Source: JAGWAJ01 sp026707615
Lineage (GTDB): Bacteria; Acidobacteriota; Vicinamibacteria; Vicinamibacterales; UBA8438
Direction of reading: 5' to 3'
NCBI GenBank assembly: GCA_965207595.1
Contig: CBDBMW010000013.1
Coordinates: 434,001-498,000 of the forward strand
DNA: 64,000 bases
The notes beneath the pieces were generated by a model. It was not told where the DNA came from. It did not search any database and saw nothing but the letters and a program-made list of their open reading frames with translations. This document shows, piece by piece, positions 1-6,998 of this stretch (its first letter is position 1; every line of letters begins with the position of its first letter). Both the position numbers and the translations under genes were made by a program.

Positions 1-1969
1 GCGCGGCCGACATCGCCGGATTCCGCAGGAAGGTGCGCGTCACCCGCAGGCCGTCGCCCTCGAGCGGCTCGACGCGCGGCTCGGCCAGCGGCGGCTCGGC
101 GTCGGGCGCGTTGATCGAGTAGCCGACGTCCTCGGTCGGCATGAGGGCCGTCGCCGCGGCGTCCGGCTGGATGCCGAGGGTGTTGAAGAGGATGGCGGCC
201 GAGAGCGTGTCCCCGACCGACATCACCGCGTCGAGCATCTCCTCCGTGCCGTAGCGGGCGGACAGCTCGTCCCACGTCCGGTCCGTGACCGCGGCGTTCC
301 GGAACAACTGGTCCGCAAGGCCGATGAGCGTCTCCTCGAAGGGATCGCGTTCGGAGGTCAGGTCGAACCCCATCGCGATTCCGAGCACCTCGTCCGCCGT
401 CAGCCCCGCCTCGGCCGCGCGGCTCGCGTGCGTCGCCCAGATGTTCCCGCTCTGCGCAAGCCAGGCGGCGCGCAGGATGAGGATGGTGCGGTGGCGGGGC
501 GAGAGCGTCGACTCGCTCGCGATGTAGTCGTTGAACGGCAGCACCCGGTCGCCCAGCGCCGGCACGCGGGCCAGCGTGCGGACGACGTTCGTCGAGTGGC
601 CGTCGGCCTCGTAGCGCTCGACGAACGCCCGCTGCTCGGCCGTCCAGTCCGCTTCCGCCAGCGGCGGCACCCGCGCCTCGGCGAGGCGCACGGCCGGCAC
701 GATGGAGCCCGGAGCCTCGGTGATCGCCCGCGCCGGCTCGATCCGCAGCAGGACGCCGTCGTCTTCCTCCGTCAGCACGTAGAGGTAGCCGTCGGGGCCC
801 TGCTGCACCTCGCGCACGCGCTGCTTGAGCTCCGTGAGCAGCCACTCCCGGCGGATCTCCTGCCCCCGCCGGTTGAAGACGATGCGCTCGAGATGGCCCG
901 TGTTCGGCATCCGGCCGACCGTCATCGACCCGACGAAGAGGTTGCCGCGCCACGCCGGAAAGTGCTCGCCGTCGTAGAACGTCAACCCCGACGGGCCGAT
1001 CGACGGCCACCAGATGACCTCCGGCCCGGTGAACTCCGGCAGCCAGGGGGTGTCGGTCACGGGGAGCCCGGAGTACTGCCGGCTGTAGGAGGCGATGGGC
1101 CAGCCGTAGTTGGCGCCCGGCCGAATGATGTTCGCCTCGTCGCCGCCCTGCGGCCCGTGCTCGGTCGCCCAGAGCTCGCCGGTGTCGGGGTGGAACGCGA
1201 GGCCGATCTGGTTGCGGTGGCCCAGCGAGTAGATCTCGGGCAGATGGTCGGGGTCCCCGACGAACGGGTTGTCGTCGGGAGCCGAGCCGTCGTCGTTCAG
1301 GCGCAGCAGCTTGCCGAAGTGCGTCGAGCCGTCCTGCGCGTAGTGGCCGGTCTGGGCGAACTGGAAGGCGCCGCCGACGCTCATGTAGAGGGTGCCGTCG
1401 GGTCCCCACTGCAGCCGCGAGGCGGCGATGCCCCCGCCCCAGCCGTCGGCGACGAAGATGTCGCGGACCTCGGTGAGTGCTCCCGCCCCCGCGTCGAGCC
1501 GGCCGCGCGCGAGCGCGACCGTGGCGCCGCGCCGACCGTCGCGCTCCCGTTCCTGCGAGTAGGTCAGGTAGACGAGCGTGTCGTCCTCCGGGTGGACGGC
1601 GACGTCCATCAGCCCAGCCAGGCGCACCTCGGTGTAGACCTCGGGCACGCCGGGGACGTCCTCGTCGAGGAGCTGCCCGTTGCGGATGACCCGCAGCGCC
1701 CCGCGGTCGCGCTCCGTGACCAGGATGTCGCCGTTCTGGCGGAACGCCATGCCCCACGGGTGGTCGAGCCCCGTCACGACCGGGACGACGCGGATGCGTG
1801 GCTGCTCCGCCGTGTAGAAGACGACGGGGCCATCCGGCGGCGGCACGGCGGGCACCCCGCGCTGCGGCGAGGCGCCGCCGCGGGTCTGGGCGGCGGCCGG
1901 GCCGTGGACCGACGCGAGGAACGCAACGGCGAGACAGGCGGCGAGCGCCCGGTGGAGCGTGTGGCTCAT
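1..1969 (-). CDS. PQQ-dependent sugar dehydrogenase fused to a carboxymuconolactone decarboxylase-like domain (3' end cut by window)
   Basis: Exported soluble glucose/sorbosone-type dehydrogenase, expected to oxidise sugars in the periplasm with PQQ. The ATG at 1969 follows a GGAGG box and a signal peptide ending near AAAQ. The first ~440 residues match the six-bladed GSDH propeller (GLDHPWGMAF, ATEHGPQGGDE, NYGWP). From about residue 470 a second region resembles the AhpD/CMD helical fold (SESTLSPRHRTILILRAAW, then GNIWATHASRA). The frame is still open at base 1, so the C-terminus is missing. The dehydrogenase assignment is strong. The CMD assignment rests on motif likeness, and its activity is unknown. 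Confidence 0.85.
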   Translation of the reverse strand, partial: MSHTLHRALAACLAVAFLASVHGPAAAQTRGGASPQRGVPAVPPPDGPVVFYTAEQPRIRVVPVVTGLDHPWGMAFRQNGDILVTERDRGALRVIRNGQLLDEDVPGVPEVYTEVRLAGLMDVAVHPEDDTLVYLTYSQERERDGRRGATVALARGRLDAGAGALTEVRDIFVADGWGGGIAASRLQWGPDGTLYMSVGGAFQFAQTGHYAQDGSTHFGKLLRLNDDGSAPDDNPFVGDPDHLPEIYSLGHRNQIGLAFHPDTGELWATEHGPQGGDEANIIRPGANYGWPIASYSRQYSGLPVTDTPWLPEFTGPEVIWWPSIGPSGLTFYDGEHFPAWRGNLFVGSMTVGRMPNTGHLERIVFNRRGQEIRREWLLTELKQRVREVQQGPDGYLYVLTEEDDGVLLRIEPARAITEAPGSIVPAVRLAEARVPPLAEADWTAEQRAFVERYEADGHSTNVVRTLARVPALGDRVLPFNDYIASESTLSPRHRTILILRAAWLAQSGNIWATHASRAAEAGLTADEVLGIAMGFDLTSERDPFEETLIGLADQLFRNAAVTDRTWDELSARYGTEEMLDAVMSVGDTLSAAILFNTLGIQPDAAATALMPTEDVGYSINAPDAEPPLAEPRVEPLEGDGLRVTRTFLRNPAMSAA

Positions 1970-1995
1970 GGAACCTCCAGTTCGTGCATCACTCT

Positions 1996-2100
1996 AGGAG
2001 CTTGCGCCGCAGAGCGTCAACAGAGTGGAGCGCCGCGGCGCAAGCTCCTGGGACGGTGGGGCTGGGGCCGACCCGGAGCCAGCGACGGGTTGGCGGCGCT
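1996..2100 (+). repeat. Interspersed palindromic element, copy 1
   Basis: A 105-bp element starting with a hairpin whose arms are AGGAGCTTGCGCCGC and GCGGCGCAAGCTCCT, followed by a GC-rich tail ending GGTTGGCGGCGC. Almost identical to 2214-2318 (direct orientation). Related to inverted copies at 48179-48286 and 58326-58432. It lies in the 490-bp gene-free stretch upstream of the minus-strand sugar dehydrogenase. Confidence 0.85.
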
Positions 2101-2215
2101 AGGAGTCTGCGCCGTGGAACGCTTTTGGGCAAGATCGCCCACTATATGTTGCGTGCATCGATAATCCCAAGCGCATCATGTTGGGGCGAAGATATCCTGC
2201 GGCGCAGACTCCTAG
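2099..2215. repeat. 117-bp segment bounded by perfect 16-bp inverted repeats
   Basis: The ends CTAGGAGTCTGCGCCG (2099-2114) and CGGCGCAGACTCCTAG (2200-2215) are exact reverse complements. The inside is less GC-rich than its surroundings and carries a smaller hairpin (CCCAA at 2166-2170, TTGGG at 2181-2185). The segment sits exactly between element copies 1 and 2 and shares its outer bases with both. It resembles a miniature inverted-repeat element and has no coding capacity. Confidence 0.8.
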
Positions 2216-2318
2216 GAGCTTGCGCCGCAGAGCGTCAACAGAGTGGAGCGCCGCGGCGCAAGCTCCTGGGGCGGTGGGGGCTGGGGCCGACCCGGAGCCA
2301 GCGACGGGTTGGCGGCGG
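2214..2318 (+). repeat. Interspersed palindromic element, copy 2
   Basis: Near-identical direct copy of 1996-2100, with the same hairpin arms and tail and only a base or two different in the G-run after the hairpin. The remaining 2319-2459 stretch shows no recognisable gene or site. Confidence 0.85.
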
Positions 2319-2459
2319 TAACGGAACGTACGGCGCAGCGCCACGGAGCCGGGAGGGGTGGCCGGGCGCGCCGGGGCGCAGGGTCGGCGGGAAATGGGCT
2401 ACGCTAGTGCAGCAGGGCGACCGGCGGCGTCGCGGGTTGCCCGGGAGGCGAGCACGATC

Positions 2460-2669
2460 ATGAGCTTCTGCGAGCATTGCGCCGGGCAGCGCTTCGATCG
2501 GGCCCAGGTGCTGCGCGTTCTGCGGGCCACGCAACGCGAGCTGCGGGCGAAGGGAGGCTCGTGCGCCGGCGCCGAGGCGCTCGCGCTCGCCATCAATCGC
2601 GTCCGCTCCCTCGAGATTCCCCACCTGGAGCTGCTCGACGACTCCGTCGAGGGCGAAGTGATCCACTGA
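2460..2669 (+). CDS. Small hypothetical protein (69 aa)
   Basis: Family not recognised. The ATG at 2460 begins MSFCEHCAGQ, with a Cys pair (C4, C7) that could bind metal or form a disulfide, followed by a charged helical stretch and an acidic tail (DDSVEGEVIH). It lies between the repeat cluster and the toxin-antitoxin pair. No clear ribosome binding site is visible. The opposite strand is also open here, so coding status is only moderately supported. Confidence 0.45.
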   Translation: MSFCEHCAGQRFDRAQVLRVLRATQRELRAKGGSCAGAEALALAINRVRSLEIPHLELLDDSVEGEVIH

Positions 2670-2840
2670 CGCGCCCTCCCGCCGAGCCCGCGCTTCGCGC
2701 AACGTCACGTGTCCAGCGACCGGGTGACGTCCACGTATCGGAGCGAGCCGGCCAGGTGGAGCAAACCTTGCCGGGCGGAAGATTCGCACGGTCGTGGCGG
2801 TTGTGCCCTGCCAACATGCGGTATGTGGCATGATACGGGT

Positions 2841-3074
2841 ATGAGACCCATACAGGTCACGTTCGACGAGGCGCTTCTTGCGCGGCTCGATCGACATCCG
2901 AGGGTTCGCGAACGAGGGCGCTCGGCCGTGCTGCGGGAAGCGGCAGCCGACTTCCTGGCACGCAAGGACGCCGAGGAGGTCGATCGCCGATACGAGGCAG
3001 GTTACGGCGGGACCCCCTCCATCGACGACGAGCTCGAAGGCTGGTCCGCCGAGGGCGTATGGCCGGATCCCTGA
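2841..3074 (+). CDS. Antitoxin of a MazEF-like pair (ribbon-helix-helix type)
   Basis: 77-residue protein starting MRPIQVTFDEALLARLDRHP, the usual opening of a ribbon-helix-helix antitoxin (beta strand, then a helix with RSAVLREAAADFL). An acidic C-terminal tail (DDELEGWSAEGVWPDP) is typical of the toxin-neutralising part. It overlaps the toxin gene by 16 bp, so the two are co-translated. Such antitoxins repress their own promoter. The start region carries short inverted repeats (GTAT/ATAC, GTATG/CATAC) at about 2821-2856 that could be the operator. Confidence 0.8.
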   Translation: MRPIQVTFDEALLARLDRHPRVRERGRSAVLREAAADFLARKDAEEVDRRYEAGYGGTPSIDDELEGWSAEGVWPDP

Positions 3075-3397
3075 GCGGGCGGCCTCGCCGGGGGGAAATC
3101 TGGCACTATCGGTTCGGCGCTCCCGACAAGCGGCGGCCGGTGGTCGTCCTGACCCGCCAGCGGGCGCTGCCGCTTCTGCGCACGGCGATGGTGGCGCCGG
3201 TAACGTCGACGATTCGGGGACTGCCGAGCGAGGTGGTGGTCGGGGTGGATGAAGGGCTCAAGCACGACTCCGCCATCAACCTCGACCACGTCCAGACCGT
3301 CGAGCAGCGCCTGCTGCACCGCTACGTGGGTTCCTTGAGCGAGGCCAAGATGCGCCGCGTGTGCCGTGCGCTCGCCCTCGCCGCCGGTTGCGCCTGA
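3059..3397 (+). CDS. MazF/PemK-family endoribonuclease toxin
   Basis: 112-residue toxin of the PemK/MazF fold, expected to cleave mRNA when freed from its antitoxin. Family signatures are RRGEIWHYRFG near the N-terminus, KRRPVVVLTRQ (residues 24-34), VAPVTSTIRGLPSEV and KHDSAINLDHVQTV. Length is normal for the family. It overlaps the antitoxin by 16 bp and its 3' end lies about 40 bp before the SD-supported start of the acyl-CoA ligase. Cleavage specificity cannot be read from the sequence. Confidence 0.87.
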   Translation: MAGSLSGRPRRGEIWHYRFGAPDKRRPVVVLTRQRALPLLRTAMVAPVTSTIRGLPSEVVVGVDEGLKHDSAINLDHVQTVEQRLLHRYVGSLSEAKMRRVCRALALAAGCA

Positions 3398-3440
3398 CGA
3401 ACGGCGTTTCCTGCATCCGGCGCGGACGGAGGCCCTGCCA

Positions 3441-5090
3441 TTGAGCTCCGGACACCGCGTTCTCCTGCCGGCCGGGGACGGAACGCGGACGCCGGTTGCG
3501 CTGCTCGAGACGCGGGCCCGCGAGAGCCCCGATGCTCCGTTCGTCGTCTTCGACGATCTGGACGGAGGTGTTACCGCACGCACGTACGGCGAGTTCGACC
3601 GAGTTGCGAACCGCGCCGCCCATGTCCTCCGTCGACTCGGTGTCGGCCGGGGCGACACCATCACGCTGCTCCTCGCCAACTGCCCGGAGTTCCTCGCCCT
3701 CTGGTTCGGGGCCGCGAAGCTCGGCGCCGTCATCGTTCCCGTCAACACGGCGTCGTCGGCGTCCGAGCTGGAGTACCTGGCCGGTCACTCCGAGAGCCGG
3801 CTCATCTTCGCCGACGCCGACCGGTTCGACCTCGCCCGCAAGGTGCGTGCCCGGTGCTCGGGGGTCGGCGACGTGCTCGTGTGCGGCGCCGGGGCCCCGT
3901 CGGCGGAGGTCGACTTCGGCCGGCGGATGGCGGAGTGCCCCGAGACGCCGCCCGAGGGGGAGGCGCCGTCGCCCGCGGACGAGGCCGCCATCCTCTACAC
4001 CTCCGGCACGACGGCGCGCCCCAAGGGCGTGCTCGTGACGCATGCGAACTACATCTGCGCGGGTGAGACCGTGGCCCGGGCGGTGCGCCTGACGCCGGAC
4101 GACCGGCACCTCGTCGTCATGCCGCTGTTCCACGGCAACGCGCAGTACTACTCGACGATGAGCGCGCTCGTGGCCGGGGCGAGCGTCGCATTGATGGCGC
4201 GCTTCAGTGCCAGCCGCTTCTTCGATCAGGCGATCGCCCACGGCTGCACGGTCTCCAGCCTGTTCGCGGCGCCGATCCGGATGCTGCTCGCCCAGCCGCG
4301 GCGCCCGGAGCTTTCGGAGAACCGGCTCCGCGCCGTCCTCTTCGCGCAGAGCGTGACGCCGGCCCAGCTCGCCGAGTGGGAGGAGCGCTTCGGCGCCCCG
4401 CTCCTGCAGCTCTGGGGCATGACCGAGACGATGGGTCCCCCGATCATCAATCCTCTCAACGGCGAACGCCGCAACATGTCGATGGGGCTGCCGGCCCCCG
4501 GCTACGCGTCACGCCTCGTCGACGAGAACGGCGAGTCGGTCGCGAGAGGCGAGGTCGGGCAGGTCGTCGTGCGCGGCGAGCCGGGGCTGTCGCTGATGAA
4601 GGGCTACTACAAGAACCCGGAAGCCACCGCCGAGACCCTCCGCGACGGCTGGCTCTGGAGCGGCGACAACGCCAGGCAGGACGAGGACGGCTACTACCAC
4701 TTCGTCGACCGCGCGAAGGACATGATCAAGCGCTCGGGCGAGAACGTCGCGGCCAGCGAGGTGGAGGCCGTGATCCGCGAGCATCCAGCCGTGTTCGACT
4801 GCGCCGTGATCGGCGTGCCCGACGCGATGCGCGACGAGGCCATCGTGGCCGTCGTGGTGCCGCGCGCCGCCGAGGGTGGTGAATCCCCGGCGGCCCTGGC
4901 CGGGGACGACGTGCTTGCCTGGTGTCGGGAGCGGCTCGCCAGCTTTCGCGTCCCGCAGTTCGTGCGATTCCGCGCCGAGCTGCCGCGGACTGCCGTCGGC
5001 AAGATCCGCAAGCACGTGTTGCGGGGCGAGTATGGCTCGGCGGCCGGCGCTGCGGGTTCAGGAAGTGGTCACGGCACGAGCGCCGCCTGA
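3441..5090 (+). CDS. ATP-dependent acyl-CoA synthetase (class I adenylate-forming enzyme)
   Basis: Activates a carboxylic acid to an acyl-adenylate and then to the CoA thioester. Family motifs: ILYTSGTTARPKG (about residues 184-196), LWGMTETMG (about 325), SGDNARQDEDGYYHFVDRAKD followed by KRSGENV (about 408-440), and the lysine-bearing GKIRKHVL near the C-terminus. It resembles crotonobetaine/medium-chain ligases, but the substrate is not determinable. I chose TTG 3441 because a GGAGG box lies 8 nt upstream. An in-frame GTG at 3366, inside the toxin gene, is the alternative. The far 3' end overlaps the convergent gene at 5058-5318. Confidence 0.85.
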   Translation: MSSGHRVLLPAGDGTRTPVALLETRARESPDAPFVVFDDLDGGVTARTYGEFDRVANRAAHVLRRLGVGRGDTITLLLANCPEFLALWFGAAKLGAVIVPVNTASSASELEYLAGHSESRLIFADADRFDLARKVRARCSGVGDVLVCGAGAPSAEVDFGRRMAECPETPPEGEAPSPADEAAILYTSGTTARPKGVLVTHANYICAGETVARAVRLTPDDRHLVVMPLFHGNAQYYSTMSALVAGASVALMARFSASRFFDQAIAHGCTVSSLFAAPIRMLLAQPRRPELSENRLRAVLFAQSVTPAQLAEWEERFGAPLLQLWGMTETMGPPIINPLNGERRNMSMGLPAPGYASRLVDENGESVARGEVGQVVVRGEPGLSLMKGYYKNPEATAETLRDGWLWSGDNARQDEDGYYHFVDRAKDMIKRSGENVAASEVEAVIREHPAVFDCAVIGVPDAMRDEAIVAVVVPRAAEGGESPAALAGDDVLAWCRERLASFRVPQFVRFRAELPRTAVGKIRKHVLRGEYGSAAGAAGSGSGHGTSAA

Positions 5091-5318
5091 TTCGCTGCCG
5101 CCCGGCGCGGGACCCATCCGGTCGCGTTCGAGCCAAGCTTCGAGTCGGGCCACCCGGCGATCGACGCTCTTCACGTCGCTGGCCAGCGCTTCGAGCCGCC
5201 GGCCGACATCATCGATGCGGGTACCGAGCGCTCGCCACAGCAGACCGCCGACGGCTACGACCGCTCCGAGCGTCAGCCAGTCCGGATCCACCCTCGACAT
5301 CGTACCACGCGCGGTCAT
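5058..5318 (-). CDS. Small membrane-anchored coiled-coil protein
   Basis: 86 residues, or 80 if it starts at the second Met (5300). One N-terminal membrane segment (LTLGAVVAVGGLLW) is followed by a heptad-like helix (RIDDVGRRLEALASDVKSVDRRVARLEAWLERD). It resembles hemolysin XhlA-like/DUF1640-like microproteins and has the same plan, reversed, as the protein at 58543-58740. It overlaps the tail of the acyl-CoA ligase by 33 bp in convergent orientation. Function unknown. Confidence 0.55.
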   Translation of the reverse strand: MTARGTMSRVDPDWLTLGAVVAVGGLLWRALGTRIDDVGRRLEALASDVKSVDRRVARLEAWLERDRMGPAPGGSESGGARAVTTS

Positions 5319-5411
5319 CCGAGGCCGGACGAGCCGCCCGCGGCATCGCTCGCCGGGCTCAGGCTCGTGCGGAGGGCCGGGCGGTCACGCCTTCCCCACC
5401 TGCGGTGTCGC

Positions 5412-5443
5412 TGCCAAGCCGGGGAGCGGCCCCCGGCCTGGCA
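5412..5443 (-). terminator. Candidate hairpin terminator after the quinoprotein gene
   Basis: TGCCA-a-GCCGGGG pairs with CCCCGGC-c-TGGCA across a 7-nt loop, starting 13 nt beyond the stop of the minus-strand gene ending at 5456. There is no U-run, so intrinsic termination is uncertain. Confidence 0.3.
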
Positions 5444-5455
5444 ACGACGGGCCGC

Positions 5456-6718
5456 TCACTCGACCGTCCAGAGCGTCAGCGTGTCGACGTCCTTGACGTA
5501 CAGCCGGTTGCCCGCCAGGGTCGGCTGGGTCCAGGTGGGGCTGTCGGCGACGTCGTAGCGGGCGACCGGATCGAACGTCGTGCGTCCGTTGCCCAGCACG
5601 AGGAGCTGGGCGTCGTCCTGCAGCGAGACGATCGTCTCTCCGGAGCGGAGGATCGCCGCGTTCTCGGCTTGCCGCGGGGGGCTCGTCCAGAGCACCTCGC
5701 CGGTGTCGAGGTCGAGCCCGAAGTACTGGCCGCTGTTGCGCTGGGAGAGGCCCACCAGCACGCCGTCGGCGATGACCCCGTTGGTCATGTGCAGCGTCAC
5801 CTCGTTGGTGTGCCAGACGTCCTCCGTCGTCCAGCCGCCGCCCGGCGCCGGCACCACCCGGAAGCCGGTGATGCCCATCTCCATGCCGGTCTCGATGACG
5901 ATGTCGCCGTGGCGCAGCGGGGTCTGGGAGGTGGTGTCGTAGGGCGTCACGAAGGGGCGCTCCCAGAGCAGGGCGCCGGTCTCGACGGAGACGCCGACGT
6001 GGCGGGTCTGCGTGAGCGTGACCACCTGGCGCGCGCCGTCGAACTCGTAGAGCTGCGGAGAGCCGTAGGCCGGGCCGTCGCCCTCGAGCGCCCAGCGCAC
6101 GGCGCCGGTGGCGGCGTCGAAGGCGGTCAGGGCGCCGGCGTCGTGACCGCCGACGTGGAAGATGACGAGGTCGCCCACCACGAGCGGCGACATCGCCGTG
6201 TGGTAGAGCGGCTCGACCGGCCCGGCCGGGACGTGCCACAGGCGCTCGCCGGTCTCCGCGTCGAAGGCGGAGACGATGCCGCTGATCCCGAGCGTGAAGA
6301 GCCGGCCGTCGGCATACGCCGGGGTCGACTTCGGCCCCTCGCCGTGCGGGTTCGTGGCCGGGTTCATCGCGAACGCGGCGGAGTAGGCGGTGCGCCAGAG
6401 GGTCTCGCCGCTGGCGGCGTCGAGAGCCTGCATCACTTCGTCGTCCCCCTCGCGGGTGAACAGGTACAGGCGATCGCCGAGCAGCAGGGGCGTCGCGTAG
6501 CCGAGCCCGATCTCCCGGGACCACTGCCGGGTGAGTCCCTCCGGCCAGGTCGCCGGTGCGTCGAAGCCGGTCACCGTGCCGTCGCGCATCGGTCCGCGCC
6601 ACTGTGTCCAGTCCTGCGCCGCGGCGTCGCCGGCCACGCCGCCGGTCAGGGCCACAATCGCCGCCGCGGCAAGCAGGCCTCGCAGCCGGGCTGTCCGTAC
6701 GTGAGTTCGCTCTGCCAT
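5456..6718 (-). CDS. Exported PQQ-binding-like beta-propeller protein
   Basis: 420-residue exported protein with a signal peptide (ends AAAQD) and a propeller of quinoprotein-type blades built on the repeat AxDAxTGexLW (MQALDAASGETLW, SAFDAETGERLW, TAFDAATGAVRW, FGLDLDTGEVLW). It has the BamB/PQQ-like fold. No heme motif and no clear catalytic Asp/Ca site of alcohol dehydrogenases is present, so it may be structural or ligand-binding. The mature start DWTQWRGPMRDG is common in Acidobacteriota and Planctomycetota members. The ATG at 6718 opens the signal peptide. The frame is open further upstream, but that sequence is not signal-like. Confidence 0.8.
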   Translation of the reverse strand: MAERTHVRTARLRGLLAAAAIVALTGGVAGDAAAQDWTQWRGPMRDGTVTGFDAPATWPEGLTRQWSREIGLGYATPLLLGDRLYLFTREGDDEVMQALDAASGETLWRTAYSAAFAMNPATNPHGEGPKSTPAYADGRLFTLGISGIVSAFDAETGERLWHVPAGPVEPLYHTAMSPLVVGDLVIFHVGGHDAGALTAFDAATGAVRWALEGDGPAYGSPQLYEFDGARQVVTLTQTRHVGVSVETGALLWERPFVTPYDTTSQTPLRHGDIVIETGMEMGITGFRVVPAPGGGWTTEDVWHTNEVTLHMTNGVIADGVLVGLSQRNSGQYFGLDLDTGEVLWTSPPRQAENAAILRSGETIVSLQDDAQLLVLGNGRTTFDPVARYDVADSPTWTQPTLAGNRLYVKDVDTLTLWTVE

Positions 6719-6998
6719 GTCTTGCGTCACGCTCCTTCCGCTACCGTTTTCGACCCCCGGACGACCACGCCCGCCGCGCGGTCCAACATCGTGAAGCTTA
6801 CCAATCCGCCCCGCCCGGGTGCCATCGCCGGGTCCCCTGCGCGCCCCCCGCGCCGTTCGCCGCCGCCGTCGGCCACGCCCCATCGCGTAGAATCGACCAC
6901 AGCGCTTCCGCATCCGCGGCCCGGCCCTCGATGCCGTCCCGAACGTCTCCGACCCCGACCGAGCGCGGGCGGCGGCGCTCCCGTTCCCGGGGATCGAC

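Noticed and set aside
428..2164. Long plus-strand open frame opposite the sugar dehydrogenase
   Set aside because: Arg/Pro/Val-rich translation with no family motif. The opposite strand encodes a clear GSDH domain, so this is a high-GC shadow.
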